This document shows, one piece after another, positions 57,074 through 64,000 of a stretch of 64,000 bases of DNA. The first letter of the stretch is position 1, and every line of letters starts with the position of its first letter. This DNA comes from Sycon ciliatum (lineage: Eukaryota; Porifera; Calcarea; Leucosolenida; Sycettidae). The position numbers and the translations under genes were made by a program. Location of the stretch: assembly GCF_964019385.1 (NCBI RefSeq), contig NC_088645.1, positions 18,807,180 through 18,871,179 of the forward strand, written 5' to 3'. The notes under the pieces are model-generated. The model made no database searches. It saw nothing but the letters and a program-made list of their open reading frames with translations, and was not told where the DNA came from.

Positions 57074-57933
57074 AAAATTTTCGCGGAAAGGAAGCAGATT
57101 TGTTAGCTCCTGGTTTTCTCTTTGTTGGCCCCCTCCACGGGGCGGCCTTCGCCTTCTGGTCAGGGTCGTCCCTGGGTATTGAGTGGCAGTAGGCTTTTCA
57201 TGCCTTGCAGCCGGTTTCGCTCGCGCGGAAGGACATTCAGTGAGCTGACAACCAGGGCGGGTAATTATTTGTTGCCGTGACCGTCTTCTTGCGTCCTTTC
57301 CGCATCCTCCGCAGTGGCGTGGCGAGCCCTCGGATCGAACCCCAGCCTGAAACAATGCAGTGGCGCTCGGCAAAGCAAGTGGATTCCTGAAGGAACAGGT
57401 CACACTCGCAGGAATTAATTCCTGCGTGTTGTATCGCTGGAATTGTGGATTTGTCGTGTTGTTTGGACCTGAGTGGCCAGTCGTCGTGCGACGATGGTGT
57501 AGTGATGTTAGCTTGCTGTGCACACTCCTCGTCGTTTCGTGAAAGTTCGTCTTGTGGAGCCCTTGTGGGACGTTCGGTGCCCACCCTCCAGTTCAAGATT
57601 GTGCTTTCCTGGTTTATGAAGGCCGAAGCAGTACGCGTACAGACGTTGAACAGAACATCATGTTCACATTAATTTTGTTCCTTTTTCAGTCGTTGCATGT
57701 TATATTTATAGTGGACCTACAGCAGACTGTTCATCTGGTTTGTGATATTTCTTTCCTCTGTTTGTGAGTCCTTTTCCATCAATATGGCAGCTTGTTTTGA
57801 TTTCCTTTTTTTTCAATTCATTTTGCTGTACTTCCTGTTTTGTTTTGCGCCACTGCCCCTCACCTTGCGCTCAGTTCTCTGAGTGGAGGGCGGCGTGACC
57901 CCACGGGGTAGCTGATTGATATAAGTAGTAGTA
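55219..57933 (+). mobile_element. LINE inserted in GT microsatellite, with 5' inversion
   Basis: The first roughly 180 bp (55219 to about 55400) are in reverse orientation: on the minus strand they encode the front of the reverse transcriptase (RVPQEWVDCQLVPIPKKGN, then DNWRGIALLEVVGKAVAG). From about 55405 the plus strand continues with the next part of the same domain. This is the layout left by twin priming, as known for L1. About 980 bp of 3' sequence follow the coding part, ending GATATAAGTAGTAGTAG directly before GT repeats. A second GT run at 57041-57071 lies inside this 3' part. Confidence 0.85.
55388..56947 (+). CDS. LINE reverse transcriptase, 5'-truncated, intact frame
   Basis: About 520 open residues contain the first catalytic box VFVDLRKAYDSV, the NGLRQGCCMAP box and the catalytic FADDSALIA box, then the thumb and the RRLEWLGHLARMDGDR and GPRKRWRDSV motifs. 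Two zinc-finger-like modules end the protein: CDVCQRTFAHQKYKNRHKC and CNACGRWFLSAGGLASH, plus a Cys-rich GCGRCCKSSRGF tail. The FADD variant occurs in RTE- and L1-like clades. It lacks the start and endonuclease, so it cannot act on its own, but no stop or frameshift is seen in what remains. It is a recent insertion. Confidence 0.85.
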   Translation, partial: AFHSGFMVFVDLRKAYDSVALKCMWEILRKAGVPDKLVTIISSFHTSMSANLSIPGIEAEPIEVQNGLRQGCCMAPVLFNIFMWAVFQLWQREVADMPQIGLPVSSNSGPSLLFKRQKTDTINIHRDCQFADDSALIATTHHGATLALSRFMDVATRFGLTINLSKTKVMAVGFGISPEDRRPLVVGGEIVENVHDFRYLGSIIHTGGRTAVDTRSRIASASRAFGALRRSVFRDGDLSLATKRMVYDACVASLLLHGAECWVPLKSELAALSAFHLRCISAILALGRRDTWDFHINRKTILEAWNRRDPVDITTRVLRRRLEWLGHLARMDGDRTPRQLLFGALLPPRPACGPRKRWRDSVRADLSAVNIDHTEWYDLAQERGKWRSAYSAQPVPRSAQRDTSVLCDVCQRTFAHQKYKNRHKCLAERRKPISEQSGSRLCNACGRWFLSAGGLASHNSLSNSAAGVASVSAVASADSVRKQRVALPYCRAHCLGCGRCCKSSRGFDLHSCANFLSRK

Positions 57934-57951
57934 GTGTGTGTGTGTGTGTGT
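57934..57951. repeat. (GT)n microsatellite, right of LINE
   Basis: The short GT run that continues the interrupted microsatellite. After it the sequence 'ttgaatacgcaacttgctct' matches C2 at about 42680. Confidence 0.9.
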
Positions 57952-59019
57952 TGAATACGCAACTTGCTCTATTTTCGTCTCCTCCAACATCTGTCTCTAA
58001 AGATTGAGAATATTTTCGAACAACGCGATGTGCGCGCTCCTGCCAAGTTTTTTAGCTATTTTTTTCTCCGAAGACGCTTACATGCCTTTTAATCAGGGTT
58101 GCATCTATATACCATATCTACAGCCTGCAAAAACCAAAAAATCAGCTCGCGTAAAAATCCATTCTACTGCGTTCGGCATATCTTTCTCGTTCCCGAAGTT
58201 TGGCCTGGTGTAATTACGAACAAAAACGTCGTTCTCATCATGTTTACCCACACTCCTGTGAAATACAATAGTTTGAAGAAGGGTGTCATTCGTGTTCTCA
58301 TCTTATAATTATAACATATTGTCATCTAAATTGAGTATTGCAACCGTACAATAACGATTATTGAGGGGTTAATGAAAAGTCATGTCACAAGCTTACCGAT
58401 CTTCATGAACATGTTGAAGCTTAGATACACCTGATACATCTTCGTTCAGCTCAGCTATTTACCGCGTGCTCTTTGCATGGGCCGAATCGCCCGCGTCGCA
58501 AATATCAACACCTGATGGACAAGAGAGTTGGCTATGTCCCGGTGGACGTGAAGCCGCTCCAACAACACGGTCAAAACACGCCTCTATTTTGTAATACCAA
58601 AAATTGAGACTTTCGCTGACGTTTGGGCACGTGTATGACGAACGTATCTACCCTGCAGTGATCTAAAAAGTACACGCTCTCGGAGCAGGGAGCTATATAA
58701 ACTCAGACATTGATTTTGACTGATGTCAGAACTATGATGCTTGCAGAATTATACTTTCTGCATAGTTTACACAGTCAAATCACTGGGAATAATTCAATCC
58801 ACGTTTCAAGGCATGCAATCTAGGACGCCATGAGATAGAACGTCACTGTATCGTGATGGGCATTTGAGATCGTGAAAATAGCTCGGGAAATCTCAGCATG
58901 CGTCCTTCATGCATCATGACACAGTCTGCTTAGAGGATGCTATGGGATGAGCTATGCGCTCAAGAGAGCTCTAATGAATGGCTTACAATAAATTGGACGT
59001 GTAGGATGCTAGTGGTTGC

Positions 59020-59130
59020 TCAGCACCAGGAAACACTGCAATCCAAACATATAATCGATGTTATCGTGTATGCCATACATCCGAATTTGTCACCAAAATC
59101 AGTGACGATGAATGAAAGCAATGTTGCACC
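59020..59130 (-). CDS. Ig-like half-exon, C3 copy
   Basis: Preceded by an acceptor with a clear pyrimidine stretch (CTGTTGACCTTGCCTAG). The phase-0 frame GATLLSFIVTDFGDKFGCMA, then YTITS, is shared with C1 (34987) and C2 (43968). It stops at 59022-59020, so the true exon must end earlier at a donor I could not place. The pattern resembles Ig strands E and F. Confidence is low because no full gene model was built. Confidence 0.4.
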   Translation of the reverse strand, partial: GATLLSFIVTDFGDKFGCMAYTITSIICLDCSVSWC

Positions 59131-60705
59131 CTAGGCAAGGTCAACAGGTTAGCACAGGAGAATAAATTGGTGTCTTTCAACGAAGACATTATAATTATGT
59201 AAGTACAAAAGTATGTTTTGTTTGGCCACGGTTGTATGTCGTTGCCTGCGGCTATACATATATGCATAGTGTCATGGCATGTGGTACAATCTGGTTTAAC
59301 GAAAGTAGTTACCACAAGTGACTTACGACTAGCCGGAGTGTAACGTGCAAAATGTGCTGAAACTAAAGTAATTCCACCGCCACCAACCATGTCCCCACTT
59401 CATATTGCCAGGAACTCACCAAGTATATGTACTTGGGGTACGAAAGGGTCTGTTGGGAATGCCTAAGTACAATAATACAATACCATGGACTGCAGATCGT
59501 GCGAGATTTTCTCTAGTAAAATCCGATCTTTCCAAAATCCAGTGGTGACGAAGCCATGGTCTGCTGTTGTCCTTTCAATCTTGCCTGAGACACCCTTTCA
59601 CCTGATATTTGAGTTTTATCTACAAAGTAATGAACGGTTCCATTGGGGTGCGCTATACTGCAAACATCTCTGCCCCTCATTGTGCAGTCAATGGACACAT
59701 GGCTACCTTCAGTAGCCATTGCACACGAGTACTTCGATACAATATTGTTACTGATAATATTATGTCGCAATATCCAATCAGCATCACCTTCTCTGACGAG
59801 CCTTCAGTAGTCGAAACAGTTCTCAGGAGGAATATTATCAGTAACAAGAATTGAGGCACCTAACTCCTTCGTTGTTTCGAGTTATTCGTGTTTGCGTGTC
59901 TGTAATGGTTACTGAGGTTAGCCATGTGTCGGCAGAGAGCGCATGGAGGAGGACAGATGTTTCCACTCGTGTGTAATTGGAACACATATCAGCCCACTGG
60001 TTTGGACAGTTTGTGCACTTGGTAATGAGCAAAGTGCAAATTACTACCAACATATGGTCCTTGGACATCTCGTCACCCTTTTTTGATAAGCGGAATGACG
60101 TGGCAACATGACACGCGGATGTTTAGAGGAGAGAGCATTGATTCGCAAGCCAATTGGCCACGCTTCATTGAGTGCATAGGTGATGTACAAATTTCCAACG
60201 CTCAGCCACACAGTATTAACGGAGTACATTCACTGTGCTTAGATGGCATGGCGTCCCAGCATATTATACAATCATATCAATGCATCTAAGCTGGCGCGTA
60301 GTCCAATCAACAGGCAACATGGTTGATAGTACCGATCCTACCGGTGGATTCAAAAGGAAGGGCAGGATGCCAGCGTATAGAACGTCTGGTATTCTCATTG
60401 TAAGTCTGGAATGTGGCGGTGTATGGCTTAGACAGTCACGTGACATTTGTATGAATCATCTTCTAACCTCTATTGAAAATCTTTACAATCAGCTTATGCG
60501 ATAAAATTGCACGACACTGACCGACGTTACTGTCGTTCGACAACTAACTGGCTAACAGCTCTAGCTCTTACCATTTTCGTGTACAAAGGAAAAGCGTTTA
60601 AAACACCACCAGAATTCTTTCCTGTGTTGGCCACGCATTTGTCCAGGCGCTCAGCTTACCTGTTCAAAGCTGTACGCACAGATCAGAATGAAATTTATTT
60701 CTATT

Positions 60706-62409
60706 ATTATTATTATTATTTGTATTTATATCATTATCTCATGGCACATCATGATGAAGGCCAATAAAACTGAGACAAGGGTGAAAGCCAACCACAGCAG
60801 TAAAACAGATAAAAGAATACAAATAAGAGGCAAAGAAGGCAAAGGAGGAGACAAACCAGCAGGATATACATGAAACCTATAATTGAGCAGAGATTTTAGA
60901 TTATTCTCAATTCATGGATGACATGGTGTCAACCAATATTATGAATGAGGGCTACCAGCCATGGAATAAAAGAACAAGAAGGCAAAAATGCACACGCAAA
61001 ATATGGCAAGTTAAATGAAAATAAAAATGAAATAAAAGTAAATCAATCCAAAACCCAAATGAATTGTACAGGTAGCATATGTGATTTACTTTGGAGTAAT
61101 AATTGGTATGCTAGGAATACAGGCGATTTGCTCATAGAATTTTTTCTTGCAATCGGGAAACGAAGCGAGTTCCGGCTTGTTGAGGATTCATTGAACCAGT
61201 TTAAGGAATGCTGCACATGCTGAGGGGCAGTGATAAGTTTGATTTTGTGAATGTATACGCAGGAGGATCGGTCAATGTAATGTTTCAGAGGAAATGCACA
61301 GCAATTTTCATAGAGAACGGCTATGTTGGTCTCGGGCGGCAAACGAAGTATTACCCGGAGAATTCGTCGATGCACAATCTCCAGCTTTGCAAAGAGGCCA
61401 TTACCAGCACCACACCACACCACAAAGCAATACAAGAAAATAGGCAACACGTATGTATGATAAAAGGTCTTTCGGCATTCTGGTGAAATGTGGGGGAGAT
61501 GGCCATAAAGAATACCGACGACTGAGCTTGCCCGCTTTTCCAGATTCCGGAAATGGTGGGACCAGTCCAGTTTGCTATCAAGTGTAACGCCAAGGTGCTT
61601 GTGACGAGAGGTTATAGGTATCGGGGTAGGATCATCTGGGAAATGGAAAATAGAAGTTTGAAGATGTGCAACATCTGATGACGCGTTGGGGACGACACAC
61701 ATGATCTCGGTCTTGGCGGAGTTCGGCCGGAGTTTCCACCTTCGCATCCACTTGACCACACAGTCTATTCCTACCTGCAGGTCTTGACACGCGACGGGGA
61801 GCGACCGGTGACTAGCCAGCAGAGTGGTGTCGTCCGCATATAGCGAGGTGTCGGGAATTGCACCGATATCATTCACATATATTAGAAAAAGCAGGGGCCC
61901 CAGAATTGATCCCTGGGGGGCACCAGAACACACGCATTCAGGTTGGGACAATTGACCCGAGATACTCACTTGCTGTGAGCGACCACACAGGTAACTCTCC
62001 AGCCACCGCAGTATGCGTCCTTGAATCGAGAATGATGCTATCTTAGCCATCAGCCCACGGTGCCACACAGTATCAAAGGCTTTAGATAAATCGAAGAAGC
62101 AGACTAGGCTGTACTCGCTGCGATGGCGATTGTCATGCAGGGATTGAACAACTCGAAGTAGCTGCCAGGCTTTTGAATCACCTCGACGGAATCCGGACTG
62201 TGATTGATGGAGATATGGATCTACATGTGCATATAACTTGTCATACATTATTCGCTCACACAGCTTTGATATCGTTGAGAGAAGGGATATGGGACGATAG
62301 TTCGTCGGATCCGTTCTTGCGCCTTTGTTTTTGTACAGCGGGATGACGACAGCAGCTTTCCAGGCAGTTGGAAAAATACCGGTGGAGAATGACAGATTGA
62401 ATAGCAGAC
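60706..62409 (-). mobile_element. 5'-truncated CR1-like LINE
   Basis: The paralogue C2 is continuous at 45868 ('cctatttcactgta'), so the insertion borders are 60705/60706 and 62409/62410. The minus strand ends in an AAT-repeat tail, read as ATT repeats at about 60703-60721. About 1.7 kb were inserted. I see no clear target-site duplication. Confidence 0.85.
61043..62409 (-). CDS. CR1-like reverse transcriptase, partial
   Basis: About 455 open residues begin within the reverse transcriptase. They contain NYRPISLLSTISKLCERI, SGFRRGDSKAWQLL, the first catalytic box CFFDLSKAFDTV, GAPQGSILGPLLFLIYVND and the catalytic LYADDTTLLA box, and the C-terminal WCGAGNGLFAKLE region. The frame is open to 61043, so the insertion is recent, but the endonuclease is missing. 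The few residues above 62409 belong to the target and only extend the frame by chance. Confidence 0.85.
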
Positions 62410-64000
62410 TCACTGTACTTTGATCGATTTTCACGATCCATGGCTTGTTGGAAAGAGCTGGACCACGAGAAGCCCTTTCACTGACTCACAGCGCAACAGG
62501 CACAATAGGGCCACTTCCATCTCCTCTCTTAGCCCGCACAATCGTTCTGATGAGATGGAAACAAAACTGTTGATGAATACGGAGCTGTGTCCAATAGTGT
62601 TTGTGTGTTGAATACGCAACTTGGGTTTCATTTTGCGCTTACATCTTTTTTAGTCCCCTGTAAAATCTGTCTGTAATGTTTGAGAATAATTTCTAACAAC
62701 CTTATGTTTGTGCTTTGGTTAAGTTTTTCTCCGAGGTTAATTACATGTGTAGTGGCTAGGGTTCCTCTATACTATCATATCTATAGCCTGCAGAAACCAA
62801 AAGACAAGATTGGGTATAGTCCCATTCAACCGCGTTCTGCATATCTCCCTCATCTCAGGCACTTGGCTTGCTGCTAAAATGATGGTTTACCGGGTGTTAG
62901 CGGTCGTCGTGAGTTCTCTTCGGGTACTGACAAGATAATTTACTTTTCTTTTTACATTATTATATATTCTGATCACAAACGTCGTCCTCATCATGTATTT
63001 CTAGCCACAAAGTGGCACTACTGTGAAACACAATATAATTACTTCGAAGTATGAATAAGAGTATCTTTCGTGTTCTCATCCTAAATAACATATTGCCATC
63101 TACATTGAGTATTACTACCGCACAATAACGAGTTTTGAAAAGTTGAAGAGAGTCCGTTCACAAGCTCACCCATCTGCATGAACATGTTGTAGCTTAGATA
63201 CACCTGACACACTTTAGTTGAGTTTGACCGTTTACCGCGTGCTCTTTGCAATGACTGAATCCTCCCCGTTGCAAAGTTCAACAGTTAGCGGACAAGAGCA
63301 TTGGATTATGCTCTGTGGACGTGAAACCGCTCCAACCAAGCAGTCAACACAGACATCTATATTCAAAAACAATAATCGAGACATTAGCTGAAGTCTGGGC
63401 ACCTGTGTGATGAACGCATCTATTCTGCAGCCATCTAGAAAGCATACCGGATATCTGAGCACAGAGCTCTCAAACACATTCTGGATGCATTGTCCGGTTG
63501 GATCATTTGGGAATACAGTCGTCCCTAATTCAATCCACGTTTCAAGGTATGCAGTCGAGAGATAGTCTGTCATGGTATCGTGATTCGCATTTGACATCCT
63601 GAAAAGAACTCGGAAAATCCCATCATGCGTCCTTCATGAATCATGACACAGTCTGCTTAAAGGATGCTTTGGGATAAGATATGCGCTAAAAGAGAACTCT
63701 AATAAACAGCTTACAGTAAAGGCAATGGATATGGGGCTGTATGTTGTTGCCTGCGCATACATGTATAACTATGATCGATGTCATTTATTTTATTTATTGA
63801 TTTATTTCACCTTCCCGTGGCCAGAGAATAGGCCAATATGGAGGGAGGGGGGGGGGCGGTAGCAAGCCATGGCAGATGGCTGGCTACCGAGGGGGGGGGG
63901 GAGGGGTCATAGCATGTGGTAACATCTGGTTTAACTGCATGAGTACCCACAAATGGCAAGAGTAATTATTACTTGCAAGATGTGTAGAAAGTAGATGAGA
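62410..64000 (-). repeat. End of C block 3 and C block 4 (incomplete)
   Basis: From 62410 to about 62530 the sequence continues C3 (compare 45880-46020). From about 62530 it restarts like 42600 and 58000, giving a fourth C block cut by the window end. C4 lacks the part that carries the Ig-like half-exon: near 63720-63736 it jumps from the equivalent of 58985 to that of 59220. The conserved GTGAGC donor region near 63170 is kept. Confidence 0.5.
63785..63905 (-). mobile_element. Short LINE 3' end flanked by GTCAT
   Basis: The minus strand carries GGCCACGGGAAGGTGAAATAAA and an AAATAAAATAAA tail, as at LINE 3' ends. GTCAT occurs on both sides (63780-63784 and 63906-63910), and C3 near 59270 has no insert. 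The left part of the inserted piece contains two runs of 10-11 G around a small inverted repeat (CGGTAGC / GCTACCG, 63857-63889). Confidence 0.6.

Larger units (their letters stand above)
54760..60705 (-). repeat. C block 3, split by a LINE
   Basis: This aligns with C2 except for the LINE at 55219-57933. It has the least damaged Ig-like pieces: one segment on the minus strand reads CAMATEGSHVSIDCTMRGRD and continues with NGTVHYFVDKTQIS to a possible CAG/GTGAAA donor (about 59765-59635), with the G-x-V-x-I-x-C pattern of an Ig B strand. A second begins at 59130. The block ends at the second LINE and resumes at 62410. I cannot assemble a full gene. Confidence 0.5.

Noticed and set aside
59838..60068. 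Possible leader exon in C3 (LLLIIFLLRTVS-like frame near 59800-59859)
   Set aside because: It is hydrophobic and followed by a possible donor, but it has no ATG in frame, and C1 has a different reading there, so a signal peptide is not supported.
1..64000. CRISPR arrays, operons, rRNA genes
   Set aside because: None seen. Spaced repeats are minisatellites or transposon families, and gene structure is intron-containing.

Overview
The window looks like accessory DNA from a metazoan, probably an invertebrate. There are no bacterial-style operons. Coding exons are separated by introns with GT/AG borders. The repeats are typical of animals: LINEs with endonuclease and reverse transcriptase, a chromodomain Ty3/gypsy element primed by initiator tRNA-Met, Penelope-like fragments, hAT-like elements with 8-bp target duplications, tRNA-derived SINEs and microsatellites. 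I cannot name the species; an early-branching animal such as a sponge is only a guess.

The host genes are a tandemly duplicated family on the minus strand. Each gene can be read as three exons: (1) a leader plus a cysteine-containing ectodomain of about 170 residues, (2) a Ser/Thr/Pro-rich stalk, (3) a membrane-proximal stretch, one transmembrane helix and a tyrosine-rich cytoplasmic tail. Every junction I could place is phase 1. Two genes look intact: gene B (exons at 30623-30092, 22715-22455, 20365-19686; 490 aa) and gene A3 (54065-53486, 50711-50580, 49031-48532; 403 aa). A2 (42289-41710, 40178-40023, 39465-38966) has lost its ATG and carries a nonsense codon. A1 (13543-13388, 12789-12254) has no exon 1 nearby and carries a different nonsense codon. 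Between these genes lie related 'C blocks' (34.2-36.2, 42.5-46.0, 54.8-62.5 and 62.5-64 kb) with short Ig-like exon remnants. The array therefore reads as repeated C block plus receptor gene units, three of them nearly complete. The ectodomain family is not one I recognise.

Layout: 1-534 is a repeat unit also present at 46.1-46.5 kb. 535-9805 is a nested transposon stack: an outer insertion, an 8-bp-TSD hAT-like element (629-9150) and inside it an almost full-length LINE (about 2484-7090). 9.8-14.0 kb is receptor cassette A1. 14.3-15.3 kb is a minisatellite-containing repeat with a hAT MITE. 17.9-18.5 kb holds nested MITEs. 19.7-30.6 kb is gene B, with the chromovirus (24933-29541) in its first intron. 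31-34 kb holds LINE fragments and a 300-bp AG tract. 34-46 kb is C1, A2 and C2. 46.1-54.1 kb is A3 with SINEs and Penelope-like debris. 54.8-64 kb is C3/C4, carrying a LINE inside a TG microsatellite and a 5'-truncated CR1-like LINE.

Because the units are paralogous, several insertions can be compared with an empty site in the same window, which fixes their borders. All assignments come from reading the sequence; no searches were run.
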